Source of the DNA: Corallococcus silvisoli
GTDB lineage: Bacteria > Myxococcota > Myxococcia > Myxococcales > Myxococcaceae
Reading direction: 5' to 3'
DNA: 64,000 nt
Assembly (NCBI RefSeq): GCF_009909145.1
Contig: NZ_JAAAPJ010000011.1
Span: forward strand, 62,001-126,000
The notes beneath the pieces were generated by a model. It was not told where the DNA came from, did no database searches, and saw only the letters and a list, made by a program, of their open reading frames with translations. Shown piece by piece: positions 17,973-27,050 of the stretch. A program made the position numbers and the translations under genes. How positions within the stretch are numbered: position 1 is the stretch's first letter; each line of letters starts with the position of its first letter.

Positions 17973-18956
17973 TCAGCGGATCGCGGGGGGTGAAACACCG
18001 CGACGATGGGTTCCGGGCGTCATCCCGACATGGCGCTTGAAGGCCTTGCCGAAGGAGCTCTCCGTCTCGTAGCCCACGTCGCGGGCGACCTCGGCCAGCG
18101 ACTTGCCGGGGTCGCGCATCAGGACCATGGCCTGATGCATGCGCCAGCGAGCGATATACGCGAGCGGCGCCTCCCCCACGAGCGCCCGGAAACGTTCCGC
18201 GAAGAGGGTGCGCGACATGCTGGCGAGCTTCGCGAGGCCCGCCAGCGTCCAGGGAGCCTGTGGCTTCTCATGGATGCGCTGCAACACCTTGCCAATGCGC
18301 GGGTCCACCAGGGCCCTCAGCCACCCGTTCGCGTGGGAGGCTGAATCCATGTGCGCCCGGAGCGCCTGCACGAAGAGCACGTCCGCGAGCCTGCTGACGA
18401 TGGTGTCATAGCCGGGCTGTCTGGCTTCGACTTCGGAGGCCACGAACCGCAGCGTCGGCTCCAGCCAGGGCAACGCCGGGATGCCGTCGCCCTTCACGTG
18501 CAGGAGCGTGGGGAGGTGCCGCAAGAGCGGGCTCAGGGCCTCCCCCTCGAACGCGAACGAGCCCACGAGGAGTGTCGCGGCCACGCCTCCGCCCCCGTAA
18601 TGGAGCAGGCCCCCGCAGCGCATGGGCCCGCGCGTCGCATAGACCTCCTCCACGGGCAGTGCCCGGGTTCCCTTCGCGTCCCGCAAGGTGAAGCGCACCC
18701 CAGCGGGGATGAACACGAAGTCACCGCCCACGAGCGTCAGGGATTCCTCGTCCGTGGACAGCAGGCAGTTGCCGCGCATCACGGCGTAGAAGAGGGGATT
18801 GGGTGAGCTGTCGATGCGCATGCCCCAAGGCGCCGTCAGCTCGTAGCGTCCATGCACCTTGCTGCGCAGCTGGATGCCGCCCAGGACTTCCGTGAGGACG
18901 TCGAACCCGGCTGAGTCACCGGACGTTTGGACCATGGAAACGGACTTCTGGCGCAT
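17973..18956 (-). CDS. AraC-family transcriptional regulator with cupin_6 sensor
   Basis: This 327-residue regulator has a cupin-like N-terminal sensor (FVFIPAGVRFTL) and a C-terminal double HTH (LAKLASMSRTLFAERF and VARDVGYETESSFGKAFKR). It is similar in build to the regulator at 2287-3264. It is divergent from the quinone-oxidoreductase pseudogene, 95 bases apart, the usual place for its target. An in-frame ATG at 18935 is an alternative start. The effector is unknown. Because the neighbour is frameshifted, this regulator may now be orphaned. Confidence 0.9.
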   Translation of the reverse strand: MRQKSVSMVQTSGDSAGFDVLTEVLGGIQLRSKVHGRYELTAPWGMRIDSSPNPLFYAVMRGNCLLSTDEESLTLVGGDFVFIPAGVRFTLRDAKGTRALPVEEVYATRGPMRCGGLLHYGGGGVAATLLVGSFAFEGEALSPLLRHLPTLLHVKGDGIPALPWLEPTLRFVASEVEARQPGYDTIVSRLADVLFVQALRAHMDSASHANGWLRALVDPRIGKVLQRIHEKPQAPWTLAGLAKLASMSRTLFAERFRALVGEAPLAYIARWRMHQAMVLMRDPGKSLAEVARDVGYETESSFGKAFKRHVGMTPGTHRRGVSPPAIR

Positions 18957-19051
18957 GTTCGTCCTCCAGAGCGGGACTATAGGTCCATCCCGTGAGCGGC
19001 AGGGCGAGCGCGTCCACGCGTTCGACGGTCCGCCCCAGAGGAGTCAGTCCC

Positions 19052-20034
19052 ATGAAAGCCATCCTGTTGCGTGCCTTTGGCGCGCCCGAGCAGCTTCGCC
19101 TCGAGGACGTGCCGACCCCGGTGCCCGGTGACGGCGAGGTGCGGATCCGCGTGCATGCCGCCGGGCTCAACTTCACTGACCTCGCGCAGCGGGAGGGACG
19201 CCTGCCCGGCGTGCCGCCATTGCCATTCATTCCTGGCCTGGAGGCCGCGGGGGTGGTGGATGCGACCGGCGCCTCCGTCCACGGCGTCGCTCCAGGCGCG
19301 AGGGTCGTCGCGCTCCTGCCGGGACAGGGAGCCTTCGCGGAGTACGCGCTCGCTCCTGCTTCGGCGCTGATTCCCATCCCGGACGCGGTCTCCTTCGAAC
19401 AGGCGGTGGGGCTCCCCGCGCACGGGCCCACGGCGCTCCTGGGGCTTCGCGTGGGGGCTCGGCTCCAGGGAGGCGACACGGTGTTCATTCCTCCGCTGGA
19501 GGAGGCGTTGGGACGCTGCTCGTGCAGCTGGCGAAGAAGCTGGGCGCGTCGCGCGTCATCGGAGGCGCGAGCCATGAGGCCCGACGCGCCCTGGCGCACC
19601 GGTTGGGCGCGGATGCCACCGTGGATACCTCACGCGCGGACTGGCCCGAACGCGTCCGCGAGGCCACGGGTGGGCGCGGCGCCGATGTCGTCTTCGTCTC
19701 GGGTGGCGGCGAGACCGGCGCCCGGAGCCTTCAGGCGCTCGCGCCGCGAGGACGACTGGTCCTGTTCGGCGCGGAGAGCATGTTCGACACGCAGCTCGGC
19801 CGGGAGCAGATGGCGGGCCTCATCGCTCGGAACCAGTCGGTCTCGGGCTTCGCGACCTTCACCCTGCCCCAAGAGGAACTGCGGGCGGCGCTCCTGGAAG
19901 TCCTCGCGCTCGTCCAGCGCGGCGAGCTCTCGGTCGTCATGGGTGCGCCGCGTCCCCTTGAAGCCGTGGCTCAGGCACACCGGGACATGGCCGCACGGAA
20001 GACGGAAGGGAAGGTCGTCTTCCGCGTTGCTTGA
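19052..20034 (+). pseudogene. Quinone oxidoreductase / zinc-type alcohol dehydrogenase-like gene, frameshifted
   Basis: Residues 1-150 are read in one frame from ATG 19052 (MKAILLRAFGAPEQLRLEDV ... LEAAGVVDATGA ... GPTALLGLRVGARL). The cofactor-binding half continues in another frame (GTLLVQLAKKLGASRVIGGA ... RGADVVFVSGGGETG ... to TGA 20034). The break lies at 19499-19504, where CTGGAGGAGG would restore the fold if one G were added (LEGGVGTLLVQ). The family uses NADPH to reduce quinones or enones. Both halves are otherwise well preserved, so the lesion is recent or a sequencing error. AGAGGAG at 19037-19043 is the ribosome-binding site. It faces an AraC regulator. Confidence 0.85.
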
Positions 20035-20037
20035 GGT

Positions 20038-20463
20038 TCACCCTCGCAGATAGCCCCCCAGCACGCCGGAGCCGCCGCAGAGCGCGAAGGACAGGACCAG
20101 GAGTATCACCAGGACGACCTGCGGCCGCTCGAACCCCACGTCCTCGCGCAGGTGCTGTCTGGGATTTTCGGGCAGGTAGGCGATGTCGAGGGGGCTGCCT
20201 GGGGCCCGTTTGGAGGCCGCCTCTTCCGCGGACTCGGTGAACTGGTCTTCGACCTCAGGCCCCTCCACCGGGCGGAAGGAGTAGTAGACGGTGCTCGTCG
20301 ACCGGGTCTTGGAGTTCTGGACACGGAGCACCTTGCCGCGCGTGTGCAGACCTCGCTGCCGCACCTGAAGGGTGAGGGTGCGAAACGTAAGGAAGTGCCG
20401 CAGAAGCAGAAGCGGCGCTCCCACGAAGAGTGCCAGGAGGATGACCAGAAGCGGGAATGGCAT
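20038..20463 (-). CDS. DUF3592-like membrane protein
   Basis: This 141-residue protein starts with a transmembrane helix (MPFPLLVILLALFVGAPLLL). A soluble beta-rich segment follows (RGLHTRGKVLRVQNSKTRST ... VYYSFRPVEG ... GSPLDIAYLPENP), typical of DUF3592, and a final transmembrane helix (VVLVILLVLSFALCGGSGVL). ATG 20463 was preferred over 20574 because the membrane helix begins there. It is divergent from the ECF sigma gene by 109 bases, and its stop is three bases from the quinone-oxidoreductase remnant. The role is unknown. Confidence 0.75.
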   Translation of the reverse strand: MPFPLLVILLALFVGAPLLLLRHFLTFRTLTLQVRQRGLHTRGKVLRVQNSKTRSTSTVYYSFRPVEGPEVEDQFTESAEEAASKRAPGSPLDIAYLPENPRQHLREDVGFERPQVVLVILLVLSFALCGGSGVLGGYLRG

Positions 20464-20572
20464 GGCGGTGCGCAGGATCGCGCGCTGGAGCGCGCGGTGG
20501 CAACCGGCGCCAGAACGGCCCGGCCCGTGAGAAGGGACGTATCCTTTCGGTGCCCTCGGCCGTTCTCCCTGC

Positions 20573-21556
20573 ATGACGCCTCCTCCAGACCCACTCCCGT
20601 CGACGCTGCGCGGTTCATGGCAGCGCTTCCTCGATGTCTATGAGCCGCACCGCTCCGAGCTCTACCGCTATAGCCGGTACCTCACCCGCAGCCCGTGGGA
20701 CGCCGAGGACCTGACCCAGGACACCCTCGCGCGCGCCTTCGTCACGCTCGGACAGCTGGGCGCCGCGCCGCCCAACCCCCGCGCGTGGTTGCTGCGCGTC
20801 GCCACGAACCTGTGGATCGACCGGACGCGCCGGACACGACCGGAAGATGTCCCCATGGAGGCGCCCCCGGTTCAGGCCGACCCGCGCCCGACCCGCGAGG
20901 CGGCTGGGACGCTGCTCGTGAGGCTCCCTCCGCAGGAGCGCGCGGCGGTGGTGCTCAAGGACGTCTTCGAACTCTCGATCGAGGACATCGCGGAGACGCT
21001 GTCCACGACGGCGGGCGCGGTGAAGGCGGCGCTGCACCGCGGGCGCGGCAGGCTCGCGGACTCCGACGCGGCGTTGACGCGCGCCCCTGCCCCAGGCGCC
21101 CTCGACGCCTTCTGCGCCGCCTTCAACGCGGGCGATCTCGACGCGCTCACGGCGCTCCTGCTCGACAGCGCCATCGTCGAGGTGGTGGGGGCGACGACGC
21201 AGTACGGCCCGGAAGCGGCGCGGCGCACCGTGCTGTACGGCATGCTCTTCGGCGTCGAGCGAATGGTGGACGCCGAGCGGCGCGGCGGCATCGAGCCGCG
21301 CTTCATCCAGGGCGTGCGCGCCGTCGCGCCGCGAGTGGAGGCCCGCGAGCACCGCGGCAACTGGGTCCTGCTGCACTGGTACTCGCACGACGACGGAGAG
21401 GCGGTGCGCGCGCTCACCCTCTTGCGCGGCGAGGAGGGTCGCGTCGCGCACCTCGCCAACTATTTCTTCAGCCCGGACCTCCTCGCGGAGGTGTGCGCGG
21501 AGCTCGGCGTGCCGTTCCGCGCCAACGGCCACCGCTTCTGGATCGAGGGATGCTGA
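20573..21556 (+). CDS. ECF-type sigma factor with C-terminal SnoaL-like domain
   Basis: This 327-residue protein has sigma region 2 (YSRYLTRSPWDAEDLTQDTL), a region 4 HTH (LSIEDIAETLSTTAGAVKAA, then LHRGRGRL) and, from about residue 175, a SnoaL/NTF2-like domain (DAFCAAFNAGDLDALTALLL). In ECF41/ECF56-like groups this fused domain replaces a separate anti-sigma factor and senses the signal. No anti-sigma gene is adjacent. Its TGA overlaps the start of the GST gene by one base, so the GST is its most likely output or partner. Confidence 0.88.
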   Translation: MTPPPDPLPSTLRGSWQRFLDVYEPHRSELYRYSRYLTRSPWDAEDLTQDTLARAFVTLGQLGAAPPNPRAWLLRVATNLWIDRTRRTRPEDVPMEAPPVQADPRPTREAAGTLLVRLPPQERAAVVLKDVFELSIEDIAETLSTTAGAVKAALHRGRGRLADSDAALTRAPAPGALDAFCAAFNAGDLDALTALLLDSAIVEVVGATTQYGPEAARRTVLYGMLFGVERMVDAERRGGIEPRFIQGVRAVAPRVEAREHRGNWVLLHWYSHDDGEAVRALTLLRGEEGRVAHLANYFFSPDLLAEVCAELGVPFRANGHRFWIEGC

Positions 21557-22173
21557 TGCGCACGCTCTACTTCCACCCGCTCTCGTCGTTCTGTCAGAAG
21601 GTCCTCGTCGCGCTCTACGAGCTCGAACTGCCGTTCGAACGGCGCTTCGTGGACCTCGGGGCTCCCGCCGACCGCGAAGCGCTCGCGCGACGCTGGCCGT
21701 ACTGCCGCTTCCCGGTGCTCGAGGACGACGGCCACGTCGTGGCGGAGTCGAGCATCATCGTCGAGCACCTGGGCCCTGGACTCATCCCCTCCGGCCGGGA
21801 GGCGGCCCTGGAGTGCAGGCTCCTCGACCGGGTGTTCGACCTGCACGTGAACGAGCAGGTGGGCAAGGTCGTCGCCGACCGGCTGCGGCCCGCCGACGCG
21901 CGCGACCCGATCGGCGTCGGACGCGCGCGCAACACACTGCGCACCTCGTACGACGTCCTCGAAGCGCGTCTGCCAGGACGAACCTGGGCGGCCGGCGACA
22001 CGTTCACGCTCGCTGACTGCGCTGCGGCGCCCGCGCTCTTCTACGCGGCTCGCGTCGAGCCGTTCCAACACCCGCACCTCACCGCGTACTTCGAACGCAT
22101 CCTCGCAAGACCGACGGTCGCGCGCGTCTTCGAGGAGGCGCGGCCATACCTGCACCTCTTCCCCGTGAAGTAG
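21556..22173 (+). CDS. Glutathione S-transferase family protein
   Basis: The 205-residue product has a thioredoxin-like N-terminal domain (TLYFHPLSSFCQKVLVALYE, with SSFC at the GST active-site position), the cis-Pro region FPVLEDDGHVVAESSIIVEH, and an all-alpha C-terminal domain with WAAGDTFTLADCAAAPALFY. It would conjugate glutathione or a similar thiol to electrophiles. The start overlaps the ECF sigma stop (TGATG), implying translational coupling. An in-frame ATG at 21550 is an alternative. Confidence 0.9.
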   Translation: MRTLYFHPLSSFCQKVLVALYELELPFERRFVDLGAPADREALARRWPYCRFPVLEDDGHVVAESSIIVEHLGPGLIPSGREAALECRLLDRVFDLHVNEQVGKVVADRLRPADARDPIGVGRARNTLRTSYDVLEARLPGRTWAAGDTFTLADCAAAPALFYAARVEPFQHPHLTAYFERILARPTVARVFEEARPYLHLFPVK

Positions 22174-22289
22174 GCGCCCCCCGGACCAGAGGTCAGGCGG
22201 CGCCCTTTCGGCCCGCACGCGGGTTCCCTTCAGCGCGGGGAGCCCGCGTGCTCGAGCAGTGGCGCCGAGACGAGCCTCCCGCCCAACGC

Positions 22290-23018
22290 TCAGGGCGCCG
22301 GGCGAGCTGGCGGGGCGGGCGTCACCACCATCCCGTCCAACACGCCATACGCGTAGGCCACCGCGAAGGCGTAGGCCCCCACCAGGTACGTCACGTTGAG
22401 CGTCCGCGCCGTCCCCGCGTCGCTCGCGCTGTAGCGGCCGTCCGGCCCGCGCAGCGAGAGCGCGGTCCCCAGCGAGACTCCCGCGGCCGCGAGTCCCAAC
22501 CCCTGCGTCACCGCCAGCACCGTGCCCATCCCCGAGCGCTTGTGTTTGAAGTGCCCCACGCCAAAGGGCGCCAGATACCAGGCACGGGTCAGCGCTGGCG
22601 CGGTGGGCACCTCGTCCTTGCGCAGGAGCGGGTCGACAATGGGGGTTGGCGGTGGCAACAGCCGGGGACGCCGCTCGGCGCGCAGCTCCGCGATGCGGGC
22701 CTGGTGCTGAGTACGCGCGCGCTCGACGAACGCGAGGAAGTCCGGCGGATACAACAGCGGGTCCAGCACCGAGTCGCCGTGAACGGCCAGCCCTCGCACC
22801 ACCTCGTCCTCCGCGCGAGCCAGCTCTTCCTGCGCGTGGTAGGTGGCCGCGAGCAGCAGGTGCGCTTCCGCCTCCAGCACATCTCCGTCGAGCCGCAGCG
22901 GATAGAGCAGGGACTCCAGCTCGGCGCGGGCGTGGGACAGCTCTCCGGACTGGTAGGCACCGCGCGCGCCGTCGAGCGGGGACGCCGCGAGCACCACCAT
23001 CATCAAGGCCGCGCACAT
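22290..23018 (-). CDS. Exported TPR-like protein with C-terminal membrane segments, coupled to the kinase
   Basis: This 242-residue protein starts with a short signal (MCAALMMVVLAASPL). A helical TPR-like region follows (about 20-110: YQSGELSHARAELESLLYPL), then a Pro-rich linker and a C-terminal part with two hydrophobic segments (VLAVTQGLGLAAAGVSLGTA and VTYLVGAYAFAVAYAYGVLD). Its ATG overlaps the kinase TGA (TGATG read in reverse), so it is translated with the kinase and may be its envelope partner. No enzymatic motif was found. Confidence 0.72.
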   Translation of the reverse strand: MCAALMMVVLAASPLDGARGAYQSGELSHARAELESLLYPLRLDGDVLEAEAHLLLAATYHAQEELARAEDEVVRGLAVHGDSVLDPLLYPPDFLAFVERARTQHQARIAELRAERRPRLLPPPTPIVDPLLRKDEVPTAPALTRAWYLAPFGVGHFKHKRSGMGTVLAVTQGLGLAAAGVSLGTALSLRGPDGRYSASDAGTARTLNVTYLVGAYAFAVAYAYGVLDGMVVTPAPPARPAP

Positions 23019-24907
23019 CACGGCGTCACCTCCAGCGCCACTTCGAGACGACGACCAGCGACCACGTCCACCTCTCGCTGCAAGGGAGGCGCACCCGCGC
23101 GGCGTGCCGTCACCGTGTGACGCCCATGCTCGACCCGCACCGGAGCAGCGAGAGGCGCGATGCCCACCTCTCGGCCGTCCACGAAGAGCCGCGCGCCCGC
23201 CGGAGCGAGGATGAGCACCTCCGCCTTGCGCAGCGACAACACCACGTCGCGCGTCACGGTCTCCCCCGGAGCGAGCGTCACCTCCTGGTCGACCTCGTCA
23301 CACAGCGGATTGACGAAGCGCAGTCGGTAGGTCCCCGCGGGCAGCGAGAGTTCACGCACGCGGGGCGTGTATCCCTGGCTCTCACCGTTCACGAAGACCT
23401 CTGCCCATGGGCGTGCCGTCACCTTCACCACGGCGGGCCGCTCGGGGACGGGGGTTCCCACTTCCGGAGCCGGGGGCGGTGCCGAGGGCCTTGTCGGCAG
23501 GGAGGGCACGGCTGGCTTCGCCGACTCCACTCCGTCCGGACGCCCTCTTGAAACGGAGGGCCGAGCGGGCTTCTCCACCACGGCACCGTCCTTCGTGCGG
23601 CTGCCGGAGGAGCCGACAACGGGCGCCGTTTCCAGGGACGACTTCCGCGGCGCGACCTCCGCGGCGGGGCCCTGACCAGCCCCCCGAGGAGACTCCACCG
23701 GCTCCCCCGCGAGGTCTTCCTTCGAACGCGCGGTGACGCTCGCCACTTCCACTCCAGATGTCACGGCGCCACCCGCTGTCCCCTCGCTCCTTCGAGTGAG
23801 CGTCCATCCACCCCACCCCACCACCGCGCAGAGCACGAGCCCCGCGCCCACGGCGCCAGCCCTCCCCCCAGCGCGCCTCGGCCGCTCGCGCAACAACGCC
23901 GCCACCTCGGCGGACGTCGGCTCCAGCGCCAGCGCGGCGTTGAGGACCTTCGCGGCCCGGGCACCCTCTCCGCGCGCCAGCAGTCCGCGCCCCTCCTCCA
24001 GCAACCGCTCGAAGCGAGCCCGGCGCCATCGAATGGCACCTGCCACCGGGTTCGCCAGGAACTCCCGAGCCACGTCGGCGGGCGGCCCCACCTCTCGCTG
24101 GAGCAGTTCCTCCAACGCCAATGCCAACACGGCCCCGTCGTGCGGTCGGTCCCGTGCATCCTTCGCCAGGCACCGCGCGACCAGGGCCGCCAGCGGCTCG
24201 GGCGTGCCCGGCACCACCTCCGTCAGCGACGGCGCATCCTTCGTCATCACCGATGCGGCCAGGTGCGCCGCGCCCTTGCCCGCGTGCGGCGTGCTGCCCG
24301 AGCACAGCTCGAACAGGATGACCCCCACCGCGTACACATCCGACGCGGGCGAGTACGCGCCCGTGTCGATGCGCTCGGGCGCCATGTACGGCAACGAGCC
24401 CGTCACCGCTCCCGTGCTCGTGAGGCGTTCCTGATCCTCCAGCGCGGCGAGGCCAAAGTCCGCCAGCTTCAGCGGGCCTCCTTCCGCCACCAGCACGTTG
24501 TCAGGCTTCACGTCGCGGTGGACGATGCCGCGCGCGTGCGCCGCCGCCAGCGCCCGGGCGAGCTCCCAGCCCAGCACCATCACCGCCTCGGGCGGCACCG
24601 GCGCGAGCCTCGCCGCCAGCGCGCGCAGGTCCTCGCCCCGCACCCACTCGCAGACGAGAAACGGGCCTTGGTCCCCATCCTCGCCGTAGTCGTGGACCCC
24701 CAGGACGTTGGGGTGATGGAGCGACGCGGCCAGCTCGGCCTCCCGGCGGAAGCGCTCCGCGCGGCCCGCGCCGCCCCCCGGGTGCATCCGCTTCACCGCC
24801 ACCGGGCGCGACAGCCGCAGGTCCGTGGCCAGGAAGACCGTGGCCATTCCCCCACGCCCCAACTCCCGCTCGAGTCGGTAGCGGCCCGCAAGCACCTCAC
24901 CCGTCAT
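23018..24907 (-). CDS. Ser/Thr protein kinase (Hanks type) with transmembrane helix and PEGA domains
   Basis: A kinase domain fills residues 8-275, with P-loop LGRGGMATVF, catalytic Lys in VAVKRM, catalytic loop HRDVKPDNV, DFGLA and YMAPE, all intact. A helical linker follows, then one membrane helix near 350-370 (GAGLVLCAVVGWGGWTL), a long Pro/Ser-rich stretch, and two PEGA-like beta domains (AEVFVNGESQGYTPR and ARLFVDGREVGIAPL) facing the periplasm. The layout suggests an envelope signal relayed to cytoplasmic phosphorylation. GTG 24910 is an alternative start. The gene heads a two-gene unit with the TPR-like protein. An FHA-domain activator lies nearby on the same strand. Confidence 0.95.
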   Translation of the reverse strand: MTGEVLAGRYRLERELGRGGMATVFLATDLRLSRPVAVKRMHPGGGAGRAERFRREAELAASLHHPNVLGVHDYGEDGDQGPFLVCEWVRGEDLRALAARLAPVPPEAVMVLGWELARALAAAHARGIVHRDVKPDNVLVAEGGPLKLADFGLAALEDQERLTSTGAVTGSLPYMAPERIDTGAYSPASDVYAVGVILFELCSGSTPHAGKGAAHLAASVMTKDAPSLTEVVPGTPEPLAALVARCLAKDARDRPHDGAVLALALEELLQREVGPPADVAREFLANPVAGAIRWRRARFERLLEEGRGLLARGEGARAAKVLNAALALEPTSAEVAALLRERPRRAGGRAGAVGAGLVLCAVVGWGGWTLTRRSEGTAGGAVTSGVEVASVTARSKEDLAGEPVESPRGAGQGPAAEVAPRKSSLETAPVVGSSGSRTKDGAVVEKPARPSVSRGRPDGVESAKPAVPSLPTRPSAPPPAPEVGTPVPERPAVVKVTARPWAEVFVNGESQGYTPRVRELSLPAGTYRLRFVNPLCDEVDQEVTLAPGETVTRDVVLSLRKAEVLILAPAGARLFVDGREVGIAPLAAPVRVEHGRHTVTARRAGAPPLQREVDVVAGRRLEVALEVTP

Positions 24908-24955
24908 CACCCGGGCATTCTCCGGGAGCGCGCTCCCGCGAGCAACCCGAACAGA

Positions 24956-25996
24956 TTACAGCGACAGCCGACAGGCCTTCGTGTCCCCCACCTGCTCGCA
25001 GGCGCCCGTCGCCCCTCCGGGGCAGTCCCGGTCCAGCCGGCAGGGTTGCCGACACCGCAATGCCGTCCCCGACGACAGACACACGCTACAGGGCGCGCAG
25101 TCCAAGGAGTTCTCGCAGACCTCTCCCACCGACGACGGAGTCCCCGAACACTCCCGCACGCACAGTCCGTCCGGAGCACATTGGTAACCCGGCTCGCAGA
25201 GGCCCGCACCCGCGGGATTGCACTTCTCCTCGCACCGCAGTCGCTCCCTGGGACACGTGGCGATGCCGGGACAGTCGAAGGAGTCCCTGCACGCCCCTCC
25301 CAGTCGAGGCCCCACCACACAGTGCGTATTCGTGCACCGCCGCTCATCGCGACACGTGAAGTCCAACGAGCACTTCAGCGTGCACGCTCCGCCTTCACAG
25401 GCCGCCGCGGGATCCGCGCACTCGCACGCCCGCGAGCACGTCCCCCCCAGCTCCACCGTGCTCGAACATCCCGCGTCCGGCGGCGAGCACCCCGCCCCCG
25501 TGCAACCTCCATCCGGCTTCACGCAGCCGGCGTCGGGGCAACCGCCATCCGGGACCTCGCACCCCGCACCCGTGCAACCTCCGTCCGTCGGCGGCGTGAC
25601 CGGCACGCAGGCGTTCAGGGTGCCGGACGGATCCGGCACGCCCCCGCAGCCATATCCCGGCCGGACACAGTCCTCGCCGCAGGTCCGCAGGCACTGCCCC
25701 AGCTCCGTCGCGCACACGCTGCCTCGCGGACAGGACCGCTTCGCGGAGCACGCCAGCAGGCAATACCCGCCCGGAAACCCCATGCCGCAGGTGAGCCCCG
25801 GACCGCAGTCAGCATCCGCGCCACAGGCCTCCCCCAGCCGGTCCGCGTCCACGGGCTCGCACTCCCCTCCCACACAGACCTGCCCCTGGGAACAGCCCTG
25901 GGACTCGTCGCAGCGGACGCGGATGTCGAGCGGACAGCCCGTCGCGGCGAACAGCACCAGCGCGGGCACCAACGAGAGCAGGAGGAAGCGGCGCAT
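24956..25996 (-). CDS. Cys-rich lipoprotein with EGF/dickkopf-like repeats
   Basis: The 346-residue product has a lipoprotein signal (MRRFLLLSLVPALVLFAATG then Cys). Repeated eight-or-so-cysteine modules follow (GEACGADADCGPGLTCGMGF; GGACRDSFDCPGIATCP; GEVCENSLDCAPCSVCLSS). A central low-complexity spacer is built of near-repeats of DGGCTGAGC. Such modules are common in surface proteins of myxobacteria and are expected to be disulphide-bonded outside the inner membrane. ATG 25996 was chosen because the lipobox sits at the right distance. It lies 45 bases upstream of the kinase and could be co-transcribed with it. The ligand is unknown. Confidence 0.82.
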   Translation of the reverse strand: MRRFLLLSLVPALVLFAATGCPLDIRVRCDESQGCSQGQVCVGGECEPVDADRLGEACGADADCGPGLTCGMGFPGGYCLLACSAKRSCPRGSVCATELGQCLRTCGEDCVRPGYGCGGVPDPSGTLNACVPVTPPTDGGCTGAGCEVPDGGCPDAGCVKPDGGCTGAGCSPPDAGCSSTVELGGTCSRACECADPAAACEGGACTLKCSLDFTCRDERRCTNTHCVVGPRLGGACRDSFDCPGIATCPRERLRCEEKCNPAGAGLCEPGYQCAPDGLCVRECSGTPSSVGEVCENSLDCAPCSVCLSSGTALRCRQPCRLDRDCPGGATGACEQVGDTKACRLSL

Positions 25997-26102
25997 CACC
26001 AAGGCCCGGGCGACTCTACGCGGAGGGACGCGCGAAGAGCAGCCCCCCAACACGAGGGGCCTCATGTTCCCCGACGGGGGAACACGAGGCCCCCCTCACC
26101 CG

Positions 26103-26837
26103 CTACATGCAGGCGCCCATGACGCCGGGCGCGGAGAAGCACTGGCCGCTCTTGCACTGAGCGTTCTCCGTGCAGGGGAAGCCGAAGTCACCCGGGCTGC
26201 AGAACCCGAGGACCGAGCCGGTGAAGGGCTTCACGCAGCTCCACGCCGAGGGGCAGTTCGAGCCGTCGCGGCAGAGCCCCTGCATGCAGAAGCGGCCCTT
26301 GTTGGCCAGGATTCCGTCGTTGCACACCGCGCCGCCCAGGCCCGTCGGGCACACGCCGTCCTCGGGGCACGGCGGGAAGCTGGCGCAGTACGGCTGCTTC
26401 GAGCCCTGGTCATCTGGATCCAGGCACACCGAGTAGGTGTCGCAGCCGTCCTTGAAGTCGGAGGTGTTCGGGTTGCACGAGGGCGGGTTGGGCGGGGGCG
26501 TCAGGCTGCACAGGCCCTCGATGCACTGCTGGTTGCTCTGACACTGGCTGTTGGAGGTGCAGGTCGCCACCTTCTTGTTCTTGCAATACGAGGCGAGCGT
26601 GCCGGTGTCCTCGGCGTCGCAGTACTGATCCGCCGCGCAGTTGGCGTTCGTCTGGCAGCCCAGGGCACACAGGCCGTTGAAGCAGAACTGCCCGGAGGGA
26701 CACGCCTTGCTCGAGCCGCACAGCTCCGCGCTCTGCTCGCTGGGCTTCCCGTCGGGCCCCTCGCTGTCATCGTCCTTCGTGCTGCCACAGCCCACCACCG
26801 CCAACGCCAGGAACAGGCTCATCACCACATGCTTCAT
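26103..26837 (-). CDS. Cys-rich lipoprotein
   Basis: This 244-residue lipoprotein starts MKHVVMSLFLALAVVGCGS (lipobox VVGC) and continues with an acidic linker and repeated Cys modules (GSSKACPSGQFCFNGLCALG; CTSNSQCQSNQQCIEGLCSL; CTENAQCKSGQCFSAPG). It has the same general plan as the lipoprotein at 24956-25996, 106 bases downstream. The start is supported by the signal sequence and a GGAG box just upstream. The surface role is unknown. Its two-gene arrangement with another Cys-rich lipoprotein suggests joint function or duplication. Confidence 0.82.
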   Translation of the reverse strand: MKHVVMSLFLALAVVGCGSTKDDDSEGPDGKPSEQSAELCGSSKACPSGQFCFNGLCALGCQTNANCAADQYCDAEDTGTLASYCKNKKVATCTSNSQCQSNQQCIEGLCSLTPPPNPPSCNPNTSDFKDGCDTYSVCLDPDDQGSKQPYCASFPPCPEDGVCPTGLGGAVCNDGILANKGRFCMQGLCRDGSNCPSAWSCVKPFTGSVLGFCSPGDFGFPCTENAQCKSGQCFSAPGVMGACM

Positions 26838-27050
26838 GTTCGTCTCCAGGATGTTCGTTCGTGCCGCGGCGACCCTCCGCCAGCGGGTGATGGGCACCCC
26901 CATCGCAACGGGCGTGCCGCGGCCTCGCGAGGCATCGGATCGCCACGATTCCAGGGGGTTGCATGACGCCTCGGGCCCGCCTCGGGCCCGCCGCCGGGGG
27001 AAACGTGCCAGGACTGGCACGCGGACAGCCCCTCCCGAGGAGGCGGCCTG

